Assembly: GCA_964454255.1 (NCBI GenBank) | Contig: CAYVSY010000012.1 | Coordinates: forward strand, 1-21,017 | Direction: 5' to 3' | Origin: CAYVSY01 sp964454255 | Lineage (GTDB): Bacteria > Bacillota_I > Bacilli_A > RF39 > UBA660 | DNA length: 21,017 nucleotides | Shown: positions 1 to 7,475 of the stretch, piece by piece | How positions within the stretch are numbered: the stretch's first letter is position 1 | How the letters are laid out: every line of letters starts with the position of its first letter | Translations under genes and position numbers: made by a program | Notes under the pieces: model-generated | Database searches by the model: none | Told to the model about the DNA's origin: nothing | Seen by the model: only the letters and a program-made list of their open reading frames with translations

Positions 1-26
1 TGAATTGTATTTGATATTTTGCCCAT
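1..26 (-). CDS. 5' end of an unidentified gene (partial)
   Basis: An ATG at 26-24 is preceded by a strong ribosome binding site (AAGGAAGTG on the minus strand, about 31-39) at five-base spacing. It opens a frame reading MGKISNTI that leaves the window after eight codons. It lies about 65 bp downstream of the broken integrase and runs in the same direction. Only the start signal is visible, so no function can be given. Confidence 0.45.
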
Positions 27-90
27 TTTTTCACTTCCTTTATTTTATTATATCATTTATACTATTAGTTTTATCAATGCAATATAAATT

Positions 91-1351
91 TCATTTAAAA
101 TTTATTATATTAGAAATTACTTCTGACTGAATTTGCTTTTCAATTAATTTGGTAGCATTTTTCTGATTTTCAGTAGAACTAGAAATATAATAATTTTCTG
201 TTGTTTCTATCCTAGAATGACCTAATATTTCGGCAACATCCTTTATTTCAACACCACTTCGTAAAGCTTTAGTAGCAAAACTCCCTCTTAAATCATAAAA
301 TCTACAGTTTTCAAACCCTAATTCGTCATGAATTACTTTATATGGGTATTTGATAATATCTGTACCAGTATAAGTTCCGTCATGCTTAGTAAATACTAAA
401 TTAAGATGGCACATTTTTTTGATTTTTCTATCAGTTTCAACAATTCTATATTCTATGACTTTACCATGTTTATTTTTAACTTCTTCTAAATGATAATAGT
501 GATATTTTTTTCCATACATTTTTCTTAAATTTTCTTGTTTATTTTTATAATTACTTAAAGCTATTAATAATGTGTCACATATATAAATTTTCCTTTCACT
601 ATTTATTGTCTTTGGAGTGCCTATAAACCATTTACCTTTTTCATCTTTAGGTTTACTATAAACATTATGATTTATTGTTATAGTTTTATCTTCAAAATTA
701 ATATCATCCCAAGTTAATGCACAAACTTCTCCTGTTCTCATTCCAGTAAAACAAGCAGTAATAAATAAGCATGTAAAAGCATCGTTTCTCACAAACCTAT
801 TTAATATAGTATCGATTTCTTCTTGAGTATAAATATGCCTAACTATCTTTTTTTAAATTTACAAAGTTTGGTAGTTTTAAAGTTACTGCAGGATTGTAAT
901 TAATAAATCCATAAAAATCAGTAGCTACCCTAAAAGAAGTTTTTATTACTTTTACAAAATTTCTAAAATATCCATATGAGTAATCATATCTTCTACAAAC
1001 TTCCATTATATATTTGTTTAATTGATAACTTGTAATAGCATTTAATCTAAAATGCCCTAGATCTCTCTTTAAATATTTATTAGCGATAACAGAATATTCT
1101 TCTATTGTTCTATGCTTTAAATTATCCTTACAGTAATTTTCTAACCAATAATCTAGATAATCACTATAAGACATATAAGCCTCAATTTTACAACCTCCAT
1201 TTTGATATTCATCATATGCCTTTTGTCCAGCAGCAAATGCTTGACTTTTTGTTTTAAAACCCGACTTTGAAAGATATTTTCTTTTTCCATTTACTCTAGC
1301 AACTTCAAAACGATATTGATACACCTTTCCTCTTTTTTGAATACTAATCAT
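91..1351 (-). pseudogene. Phage/ICE-type tyrosine recombinase (integrase), frameshifted
   Basis: Two adjacent minus-strand frames together make one tyrosine integrase of about 420 residues. The upstream part (1351-839, 170 aa) has the N-terminal arm-binding fold (QKRGKVYQYRFEV) followed by the SAM-like core-binding domain. The downstream part (from the break to 91) has the catalytic domain: the first Arg in GMRTGEVCALTWDD, the box FYDLRGSFAT, LGHSRIETTENYY and its nucleophilic Tyr. The box has Tyr where most members have His and Gly where the second His is common. The frames join at a run of seven A (plus-strand T run 848-854). With six A the frame continues as NLKKIVRHIYTQEEIDTILNRF, with no gap in homology. 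As read, translation stops at 839. Ribosome binding site AGGAG precedes the ATG at 1351. The family inserts or excises prophages and conjugative elements, so this marks the end of an element that extends left of the window. Transcriptional slippage or a sequencing error at the homopolymer are alternatives to true inactivation. Confidence 0.88.
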
Positions 1352-1398
1352 TTTTCATCATCTCCTTTTTTTGATTAGTTTTATAAAATAAAAAGAAT

Positions 1399-1421
1399 GT
1401 TACCATTAAATTATGGTTAAC
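1399..1421. repeat. Imperfect inverted repeat upstream of the integrase
   Basis: The arms GTTACCAT and ATGGTTAAC flank a 6-bp spacer (TAAATT), with one bulged base. It sits about 50 bp upstream of the integrase start, in the 170-bp gap to secA. The geometry suits an operator or a recombinase core-type site, but nothing in the sequence decides which. The rest of the gap (1352-1520) is AT-rich and holds a second short palindrome, GCGAATTTCGC, at 1466-1476. Confidence 0.3.
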
Positions 1422-1520
1422 ACCCCTTTATTTATCAATAATATTTTAGACATATGATAACAAATGCGAATTTCGCTACCACTTATAAATTTTTAAAAAT
1501 TGAATAAAACCCTTATTTTA

Positions 1521-4022
1521 TCAGCCTCTAAGGCAACAATTTTTGTACTTCTTACCGCTACCACATGGACACATATCATTTCTACCAATTTTTTCTACTT
1601 TTTTTGGTGTCTTTGCAACTTTATCTTTTCCATCATTAGTCATTTTATTTTTAACAATTTCTTTTCTTTCCACATTTTGTCTAATTTCTGATTTTAACAA
1701 ATAAATAGAAATATCTTTATTTATTTTTGACATCATCGATTCAAATAAATCAAAGCCTTCTAAAGTATATGCTTGAAGTGGATTTTCTTGAGCATACCCT
1801 CTTAAGTGAATACCTTCTCTTAGATGTGACATTGTGCTGATATGTTCCATCCAATAATTATCTATTACTCTTAATGTAATAGCTTTTTCAAATTCATTTG
1901 AAATTTCTTTTGGAACTTCTTTTATTTTTTCTTCGTAATCCTTAACAACAGCATTATATATTATATTAATAACTTCTGTCGCAACTTTATTATTTATTTC
2001 AGATAATGTTAATCTATATTTTTTTAACAAATTTTCATTAGCTGCCTCTAATATTTCTTCATAATCTTTTTCTTCTAAATCATTAGTTTCAACTAAGTGA
2101 ATATTAACTATTTCACTAATATATTCTTTAAATATCTCTAATATTGTTTGATGTGTTTCTTCACTATCAATAATTTCGTTTCTTTTACCATATATTATTT
2201 CTCTTTGGTTATTCATAACATCATCATATTGAAGTAATTGTTTACGAACATCAAAATTATTACCTTCAACACGTCTTTGAGAACTTTCAACTGATTTTGA
2301 AAACATTTTCATTTGAATACTTTGTTCACCATCAAAGCCAAGATTTTGTAAAGTTGAACGGTATTTGTCAGAACCAAAACGAACTAATAAATCATCTTCA
2401 AATGATACATAAAATTGTGTTACACCAGGATCGCCTTGTCTACCAGAACGACCTCTTAATTGATTATCAATACGGCGTGATTCATGACGTTCCGTTCCAA
2501 TAACACAAAGTCCACCCAATTCTTTAACACCTTCACCTAATTTTATATCTGTTCCACGGCCAGCCATATTGGTAGCAATTGTAACAGCACCTTTTTCACC
2601 AGCGTGTGCAATAATTTCTGCTTCTCTAAAGTGATTTTTAGCATTTAAAACTTCATGTTTTATTTTCTTTTTATCAAGCATATTACTAATTAATTCGCTT
2701 GTTTCAATTGCAATTGTTCCAACTAAAACCGGTTGACCAGTTAAATGTCTTCGTTCAATTTCTTTAACAATAGCATTATATTTACCATTCTTAACGGCAA
2801 ATAACAAATCCGTTTCATCCATTCTTATAACTGATTTATTAGTAGGAATACAAATAACATACATATTATAAATATTTCTAAATTCTTCTTCTTCTGTCTT
2901 AGCAGTTCCAGTCATACCAGATAATTTACTATACATTCTAAAATAATTTTGAAAAGTAATAGTAGCTAAAGTTTTTGTTTCTTGTTGAACTTTTACACCT
3001 TCTTTTGCTTCTATAGCTTGATGTAATCCTTCGGAAAAAGCTCTACCTTTCATTAAACGACCCGTAAATTGATCAACAATAACAACTTCTCCTTCTAGGA
3101 CAACATAATCAACATCACGTTTCATAAAATAATTGGCTCTTAAAGCTTGATTAACATGATGAACTAAAACAGTATTATTAATATCATATAAATTTTCAAC
3201 GTGAAAATAATTTTCACATCTTGACGCTCCTTCATCTGTTAAATTAATTGATTTTGTTTTTTCATCCATAATGTAATCAATATTTTCTTTTAACGATTTT
3301 ACAAAATTATCAGCTTGATTATACATATTAAGTGATTGCATTACACCACCAGAAATAATTAATGGTGTTCTAGCTTCATCAATTAAAATCGAATCGACTT
3401 CATCAACAATACAATAATTTAATTTTCTTTGAACCCTATTTTCTTTTTTTACAACCATATTATCTCTTAAATAATCAAATCCTAATTCATTATTAGTTGA
3501 ATATAAGATATCACAATTATAAGCTTCTCTTTTTTCAACAGGAGACAAATCTCTTAAATTCAAACCAACAGTTAACCCTAAAAACCTATGAATGTTTCCC
3601 ATCCAATTAGAATCTCTAGTCGCTAAATATTCATTAACTGTAACAATATGAACACCTTTACCATCTAAAGCATTTAAATAAGCTGGCATAACACAAGTTA
3701 AAGTTTTTCCTTCACCTGTTTTCATTTCAGCTATATTTCCAAAATGAATAGCTAAACCACCAAGTATTTGAACATAATATGGTTTTTCACCAATAACACG
3801 ATAAGATGCTTCTCTAGCAACCGCAAAAGCAGAAACTAAAATATCATCTAATGTTTCGCCATTAGCCAATCTTTCTTTAAATTCTATTGTTTTTGTTTGT
3901 AGTTTTTTATCACTTAATTTACTCATTTCATCATCCAAAGCAATAATTTGGTCAGCTAAAAATCTAAATTTTTTTAATTCTTTATATTCATTATTAAATA
4001 TTTTTTTTATAAAATCAAACAT
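1521..4022 (-). CDS. secA: Preprotein translocase ATPase SecA
   Basis: SecA is the cytoplasmic motor ATPase that pushes unfolded preproteins through the SecYEG channel. The 833-aa product shows the first nucleotide-binding fold with Walker A GEGKT near residue 103, the DEAD-type box VDEVDSILIDEARTPLIIS, and the preprotein cross-linking region. The second helicase fold follows with TNMAGRGTDIKL and RGRSGRQGDPG, then the scaffold/wing domain. The C-terminal zinc-binding tail is RNDMCPCGSGKKYKNCC. The start is ATG at 4022 with GGAGG upstream. The frame stays open to 4091, but that extra 23-residue stretch overlaps the preceding gene and has no ribosome site. The gene lies 16 bp downstream of the nucleotidase gene and is probably cotranscribed from the promoter near 4652. 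Length and motifs are complete for the family. Confidence 0.98.
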   Translation of the reverse strand: MFDFIKKIFNNEYKELKKFRFLADQIIALDDEMSKLSDKKLQTKTIEFKERLANGETLDDILVSAFAVAREASYRVIGEKPYYVQILGGLAIHFGNIAEMKTGEGKTLTCVMPAYLNALDGKGVHIVTVNEYLATRDSNWMGNIHRFLGLTVGLNLRDLSPVEKREAYNCDILYSTNNELGFDYLRDNMVVKKENRVQRKLNYCIVDEVDSILIDEARTPLIISGGVMQSLNMYNQADNFVKSLKENIDYIMDEKTKSINLTDEGASRCENYFHVENLYDINNTVLVHHVNQALRANYFMKRDVDYVVLEGEVVIVDQFTGRLMKGRAFSEGLHQAIEAKEGVKVQQETKTLATITFQNYFRMYSKLSGMTGTAKTEEEEFRNIYNMYVICIPTNKSVIRMDETDLLFAVKNGKYNAIVKEIERRHLTGQPVLVGTIAIETSELISNMLDKKKIKHEVLNAKNHFREAEIIAHAGEKGAVTIATNMAGRGTDIKLGEGVKELGGLCVIGTERHESRRIDNQLRGRSGRQGDPGVTQFYVSFEDDLLVRFGSDKYRSTLQNLGFDGEQSIQMKMFSKSVESSQRRVEGNNFDVRKQLLQYDDVMNNQREIIYGKRNEIIDSEETHQTILEIFKEYISEIVNIHLVETNDLEEKDYEEILEAANENLLKKYRLTLSEINNKVATEVINIIYNAVVKDYEEKIKEVPKEISNEFEKAITLRVIDNYWMEHISTMSHLREGIHLRGYAQENPLQAYTLEGFDLFESMMSKINKDISIYLLKSEIRQNVERKEIVKNKMTNDGKDKVAKTPKKVEKIGRNDMCPCGSGKKYKNCCLRG

Positions 4023-4038
4023 ATTATATCCTCCATTC

Positions 4039-4638
4039 TTATTTTTTAAAATCATGTAATTTAGCATAAATGTCATACCAAGAATAAACACGAACTATAT
4101 TATCACCATTTATTCTTTCATTATATTTATTATCAAAACACAATACTGGAATTACTGACGATATTTCTTTAATATTTATTCCATTATCTTCAATCATTAC
4201 ATCAATATTATTATCAATACAATATGGGACCTTACTTCCTTTAGCCCAAATAATTTTATCATATTGTATATTATTTTTTTTAAGCCATTCAATTGTAATG
4301 CTTTGCATTTCGTCTACTAAAATTTCAAAATTATCACAATCATCTATCCTAGAAGTTATAATATATATTTCATTACCTTCTTCTTTTAACTTTTTAATAA
4401 TTTCACTAGCAAATGTTCTTGGATTATCATTTTTCATATATTTTCTAAAATGCGTTTTCCAAAAATTAACATCATCTTCTTGTGATACACCAAAAACATC
4501 TTTACTATAATATGCTTTGGAATCTATTATTTGAATATTATATTTTTCATAAAAATATTTACTTCCGTATTCTAATTGAAATCTTTCAATATTTGTTAAA
4601 ACTCCATCAATATCTATACCTATTCGCAATACATTCAC
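4039..4638 (-). CDS. HAD-superfamily 5'-nucleotidase-like phosphatase
   Basis: This roughly 199-aa protein carries the HAD phosphatase motifs in order. Motif I is GIDIDGVLTN near residues 7-16 (nucleophile and acid Asp). Motif II is ITSR, followed by a Lys in WAKGSKV and the acidic motif IV MIEDN. It resembles small cytosolic nucleotidase/phosphatase proteins (NT5C or YqfW type) that dephosphorylate nucleotides or similar metabolites; the substrate cannot be read from sequence. The start is uncertain. GTG at 4638 is only two bases from GAGG (4644-4641). TTG at 4629 is 11 bases away and would give MRIGIDIDG, closer to the usual family start. Its 3' end is 16 bp before secA, so the two genes form one transcription unit. 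Confidence 0.8.
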   Translation of the reverse strand: MNVLRIGIDIDGVLTNIERFQLEYGSKYFYEKYNIQIIDSKAYYSKDVFGVSQEDDVNFWKTHFRKYMKNDNPRTFASEIIKKLKEEGNEIYIITSRIDDCDNFEILVDEMQSITIEWLKKNNIQYDKIIWAKGSKVPYCIDNNIDVMIEDNGINIKEISSVIPVLCFDNKYNERINGDNIVRVYSWYDIYAKLHDFKK

Positions 4639-4651
4639 ATCCTCAAGTTTA

Positions 4652-4679
4652 ATTATACCATATTGTAAAATTTTAACAA
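4652..4679 (-). promoter_or_regulatory. Probable sigma-A promoter for the nucleotidase-secA unit
   Basis: On the minus strand, TTGTTA (4679-4674) and TATAAT (4657-4652) are separated by 16 bp, with an extended -10 TG one base upstream of the -10 box. It lies just after the hpf terminator and just before the nucleotidase start, so it can drive nucleotidase-secA independently of hpf. Confidence 0.6.
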
Positions 4680-4690
4680 GATTAATTAAA

Positions 4691-4717
4691 TTAAAAAATG
4701 ACTAAGTCATTTTTTAA
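4691..4717. terminator. Intrinsic terminator after hpf
   Basis: A 13-bp perfect palindrome (arms TTAAAAAATGACT and AGTCATTTTTTAA, one central base) overlaps the hpf stop codon. The run of T in the second arm and the mirror-image A run allow it to work in either direction. It separates hpf from the downstream nucleotidase-secA unit. Confidence 0.8.
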
Positions 4718-5247
4718 TTAGTTTCAATTATTCCATAATTATTATCTTTTCTCTTATATAAAACACTAATACTATTAGTTTTACTATTTTTAAACACAAA
4801 GAAATCATGCCCCAATAAATTCATTTCCAAAATGGCTTCTTCTTCATCCATAGGTTTCATATCTAATTTTTTTCTTTTAACAATTGCATTGTCTTCTTCT
4901 TCATCTTTTTCTATTTCATATTCAAAATTAAATTCTACACTTTTCGCATTATCTATGCTTCTTTTCAATTTTGTTTTATTTTTTCTAATTTGTCTTTCTA
5001 ATTTATCAGTAACAATATCAATTGCTGCATATAAATCATCTTTATTTTCTTCACTTCTTAAAATAAATTTAGAAGTAGGAATAGTAACCTCTACTATTTG
5101 ATCACGGCCTCGAACTTTCACCAAAACATTTGCGATCATAGATTCAGAATCTACAAAATACTTATCAAGTTTATTTATTTTTGTTTCAATATAACTCTTG
5201 ATTGAATCCGTCACTACCATCTTGTCTCCACGAATATTATATCTCAT
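4714..5247 (-). CDS. hpf: Ribosome hibernation promoting factor, long form
   Basis: The product is 177 aa. The N-terminal part (about 1-100) has the RaiA/HPF fold: MRYNIRGDKMVVTDSIKSYI, the internal KINKLDKYF, and the basic segment LERQIRKNKTKLKRSI. The C-terminal part (about 120-177) is the dimerisation domain of the long form, with VKRKKLDMKPMDEEEAILEMNLLGHDFFVF and a terminal Y-K-R-K-D-N-N-Y-G-I-I-E motif. Long HPF binds the 30S subunit and dimerises 70S ribosomes into inactive 100S particles in stationary phase. The ATG at 5247 has AAGGA upstream. Being next to secA is the usual arrangement in Firmicutes. The terminator overlapping its stop makes it monocistronic here. Confidence 0.95.
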   Translation of the reverse strand: MRYNIRGDKMVVTDSIKSYIETKINKLDKYFVDSESMIANVLVKVRGRDQIVEVTIPTSKFILRSEENKDDLYAAIDIVTDKLERQIRKNKTKLKRSIDNAKSVEFNFEYEIEKDEEEDNAIVKRKKLDMKPMDEEEAILEMNLLGHDFFVFKNSKTNSISVLYKRKDNNYGIIETN

Positions 5248-5418
5248 TTTGTCACGTTCCTTTCTATTAAAATTATATCATATTTTTTTCCTTTTCCAAA
5301 CAAATTTTATTAATTTCACATTATTTCACACAATTAATTTATCTAATTTTTTATTTATTTTGAATAAAAAATTAATATATCTAACATAATATAATTGAAT
5401 ATTCGCATATTCATGTCA

Positions 5419-5444
5419 AAATATTGTTCAAGCAATATTTTTTT
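5419..5444 (+). terminator. Hairpin with T tail upstream of the DUF1015 gene
   Basis: An 8-bp stem (AAATATTG / CAATATTT) with a TTCAAG loop is followed by a T-rich tail on the plus strand. No plus-strand gene ends before it. It is either a terminator or attenuator for a short leader RNA, or an insulator between the divergent hpf and DUF1015 transcripts. Confidence 0.5.
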
Positions 5445-5467
5445 ATTTTAAATTTACTTTTTAGTGA

Positions 5468-5473
5468 TATAAT
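5468..5473 (+). promoter_or_regulatory. Candidate -10 box for the DUF1015-HIT unit
   Basis: TATAAT matches the consensus and lies 23 bp before the chosen ATG at 5496. No convincing -35 box is seen at 16-18 bp upstream. The preceding hairpin at 5419-5444 would lie outside this transcript. Confidence 0.35.
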
Positions 5474-5495
5474 TTTTATGGAGGCGAAAATAAAT

Positions 5496-6746
5496 ATGAA
5501 AACATTTAAATGTGCAGACATTTTACTTCCTAATAATACCGATATGACCAAATGGAGTGTTATTGCATGTGATCAATATACTTCTGAACCTACTTATTGG
5601 GAAGATGTAAAAAAAACAGTTGGATCTAATCCATCAACACTAAACATTACATTACCAGAAATTTACTTAGAAGATAGTGATGTTTTAGAAAAAATTGAAA
5701 AGATTAATCAAAATATGAAAAACTTATTAGATAATAATTTTTTCAAAACTTTAAATAATAGTTTAATTTATATTGAAAGAACCTGTGCCGATGGAAGAAT
5801 AAGAGAAGGTTTAGTTGGAATGGTTGATTTAGAAGATTATTCATTTGAAAAAGATTCTAATTCACTTGTTAGAGCGACTGAAAAAACTGTCATTGAAAGA
5901 ATACCACCAAGATTGAAAGTTAGAAAAAATGCATATCTTGAAACACCGCATGTAATGTTATTAATTGATGATGAAGAAAAACAAATAATTGAACCATTAA
6001 AAAATAATATTAACAATGATGATTTAATATATGATTTTGATTTAATGAAAAATGGTGGTCATATTAAAGGTTATAAATTAAAAGAAGAACAAACATCTAA
6101 CATATTTAATATATTAGATAATATGAGTTCCAAAGAATATTTTGAAAATAAATATAATGTTAAAAATAAAGGCATATTGTTATTTTCGGTTGGAGATGGT
6201 AACCATTCTTTAGCAACCGCTAAAACACATTATGAAAATTTAAAAAAAGAATTAAGTAAAGAAGAATACTTAAATCATCCAGCAAGATATGCTTTAGTAG
6301 AAGCAGTTAATTTACACAGTTCAGCCCTAGATTTTGAACCTATTCATCGTGTTTTATTCAATATTAACAAAAATCATTTATTAGAAGAATTAAAAAAATA
6401 TTATATTTTAGGATCTACTGGTCAGGAATTAAAAATAGTTAATAATGGAATAAAGGAAAAAATATATATTACCAATCCCAAATCTAATCTAGCTGTAGGT
6501 TCTATTCAAATTTTTTTAGATGAATATTTAGCCAATAATCAAGGAAAAATAGATTATATTCATGGCGAAGATGTTGTTGAAAATTTAACAAAAGAAGATA
6601 ATACGTTAGGTTTCTTACTTCCTAAAATGAATAAAAATGATTTATTTAAAACAGTTATCTTAGATGGAGCATTACCAAGAAAAACTTTCTCCATGGGTCA
6701 CAGTTATGATAAAAGATATTATTTAGAATGCAGGAAAATAAAATAA
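5496..6746 (+). CDS. DUF1015 family protein
   Basis: The 416-aa protein matches the DUF1015 family (widespread in anaerobic Firmicutes, function not established). Recognisable features are the N-terminal KCADILLPNNTDMTKWSVIA with CDQYTSEPTYW, the middle ERTCADGRIREGLVGMVDLEDY, and RATEKTVIERIPPRLKVR. The motif GDGNHSLATAK corresponds to the family's conserved D-G-N/H-H motif. The C-terminal part has PKMNKNDLFKTVILDGALPRKTFSMG. The length is normal. ATG at 5496 is preferred because it begins the conserved domain. The GGAGG at 5480-5484 is somewhat far (11 bases), and an upstream in-frame ATG at 5478 cannot be excluded. Its stop codon overlaps the next start (TAATG), so it is translationally coupled to the HIT gene. 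Confidence 0.88.
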   Translation: MKTFKCADILLPNNTDMTKWSVIACDQYTSEPTYWEDVKKTVGSNPSTLNITLPEIYLEDSDVLEKIEKINQNMKNLLDNNFFKTLNNSLIYIERTCADGRIREGLVGMVDLEDYSFEKDSNSLVRATEKTVIERIPPRLKVRKNAYLETPHVMLLIDDEEKQIIEPLKNNINNDDLIYDFDLMKNGGHIKGYKLKEEQTSNIFNILDNMSSKEYFENKYNVKNKGILLFSVGDGNHSLATAKTHYENLKKELSKEEYLNHPARYALVEAVNLHSSALDFEPIHRVLFNINKNHLLEELKKYYILGSTGQELKIVNNGIKEKIYITNPKSNLAVGSIQIFLDEYLANNQGKIDYIHGEDVVENLTKEDNTLGFLLPKMNKNDLFKTVILDGALPRKTFSMGHSYDKRYYLECRKIK

Positions 6747-7108
6747 TGAATTGTTTATTTTGTGAAATTGTAAATAAAAAAATCCCATCTAAAACAATAT
6801 ATGAAGATGATATTGTTCAAGTTTTTTTAGATGTTAATCCAGAACATAATGGTCATTGTTTGATTGTCCCTAAAAAACATTATCTTGATATTACTGATAT
6901 TTCTGAAGAAACATTAAATTATATTAACAAAATAAGTAAAAAAATTTATTATTTATTAATGGAAAAATTACATCCAGATGGAATAAGTTTATGTCAAAAT
7001 AATGGATTACCACAAGCAATTAAACATTATCACATGCATTTAATTCCAAAATACAAAAGTGAACAAAAATTAAACGTTGATGATATTTATAATATCTTAA
7101 CAAAATAA
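6746..7108 (+). CDS. HIT family nucleotide-binding hydrolase
   Basis: This 120-aa protein belongs to the histidine-triad superfamily, usually nucleoside phosphoramidases or dinucleotide hydrolases of the Hint type. The N-terminal CLFCEIVNKKIPSKTIYED is the typical Hint start. The catalytic H-x-H-x-H triad is HYHMH at 94-98, followed by LIPKY, and the upstream Asn lies in CQNNG. The ATG at 6746 overlaps the stop of the DUF1015 gene by one base and has an AGGA upstream. An open frame from 6728 adds six residues (MQENKI) but overlaps more and lacks a ribosome site. A strong terminator follows immediately, ending the two-gene unit. Confidence 0.93.
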   Translation: MNCLFCEIVNKKIPSKTIYEDDIVQVFLDVNPEHNGHCLIVPKKHYLDITDISEETLNYINKISKKIYYLLMEKLHPDGISLCQNNGLPQAIKHYHMHLIPKYKSEQKLNVDDIYNILTK

Positions 7109-7130
7109 AAAGAGGCTAGCCTCTTTTTTA
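7107..7130. terminator. Bidirectional intrinsic terminator
   Basis: A perfect inverted repeat (arms AAAAAGAGGC and GCCTCTTTTT around TA) follows the HIT stop. T runs occur on both strands. It therefore ends both the plus-strand DUF1015-HIT transcript and the minus-strand miniprotein transcript, whose last stop codon overlaps it. Confidence 0.85.
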
Positions 7131-7217
7131 TAATATACATGAACCTAATATTATTGCAAGTAATATATATAAAACAATTATAATTAAATATCCACTACCT
7201 GTATTTTGACAAGCCAT
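7128..7217 (-). CDS. YjcZ-like membrane miniprotein, 29 aa
   Basis: The frame is 29 codons with an excellent ribosome site (GGAGGTG about five bases before the ATG at 7217). A short polar head (MACQNTGSGY) is followed by one hydrophobic helix (LIIIVLYILLAIILG) ending SCIL. This pattern matches the tiny YjcZ/YhcU-like proteins annotated in Bacilli as sporulation-associated, whose function is not established. The stop overlaps the terminator at 7107-7130. It lies 20 bp downstream of a second, similar gene. Identification rests on layout, composition and the strong ribosome site. Confidence 0.75.
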   Translation of the reverse strand: MACQNTGSGYLIIIVLYILLAIILGSCIL

Positions 7218-7237
7218 AAAACACCTCCTTTATTTTT

Positions 7238-7318
7238 TTATAGCCATGCACCTAATATAATCACTAATAAAATAAATAATACTAAGATAATTGCAGCACT
7301 TGAAGTATAATTTCCCAT
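7238..7318 (-). CDS. YjcZ-like membrane miniprotein, 26 aa
   Basis: ATG at 7318 follows AAGGAGGA at good spacing. The 26-residue product has a short polar start (MGNYTSSA) and one hydrophobic segment (AIILVLFILLVIILGAWL). It is the first of two tandem genes with the same design as the 29-aa gene downstream. That pairing, the two near-consensus ribosome sites and a shared promoter and terminator make coding likely. It is probably a single-pass inner-membrane peptide of the YjcZ type. Its cellular role is unknown. Confidence 0.75.
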   Translation of the reverse strand: MGNYTSSAAIILVLFILLVIILGAWL

Positions 7319-7351
7319 AATTCAATCCTCCTTTTTATTCTTTTCACTCAT

Positions 7352-7381
7352 ATTTTATGGTAAACTCCAATATTATGTGAA
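7352..7381 (-). promoter_or_regulatory. Candidate promoter for the miniprotein pair
   Basis: On the minus strand TTCACA (7381-7376) and TAAAAT (7357-7352), each five of six matches to consensus, are 18 bp apart. They lie about 35 bp before the first miniprotein start. Confidence 0.45.
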
Positions 7382-7417
7382 TGATTTTTACCTAATAATT
7401 ATTATTTAAAAAAATTA

Positions 7418-7446
7418 TTGAATTTTTAAAAGATTTTTGCTATGAT
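7418..7446 (+). promoter_or_regulatory. Probable promoter for the PrsA-like gene
   Basis: TTGAAT (7418-7423) and TATGAT (7441-7446) are spaced 17 bp apart, about 30 bp upstream of the start codon. Nothing else in the 157-bp gap from 7319 stands out. Confidence 0.6.
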
Positions 7447-7475
7447 AATATATGTAGGCAAGAAAGGAAAAAATA

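Noticed and set aside
839..860. Programmed -1 frameshifting on the A run in the integrase
   Set aside because: A -1 shift at the AAA-AAA codons leads straight to a TAG. The catalytic half needs the +1 (or -2) direction, so the classic A-AAA-AAG mechanism does not fit; an extra A is simpler.
1466..1484. GCGAATTTCGCTACCACTT as a tRNA or tmRNA 3' end, i.e. an attachment-site remnant
   Set aside because: It resembles an acceptor end by eye, but there is no proper T-arm (TTCGA/AAT in a 7-base loop) and no matching second copy in the window.
1500..1691. Plus-strand open frame across the secA 3' end
   Set aside because: It lies antisense to the conserved zinc-tail codons of secA, with no ribosome site and low-complexity hydrophobic content.
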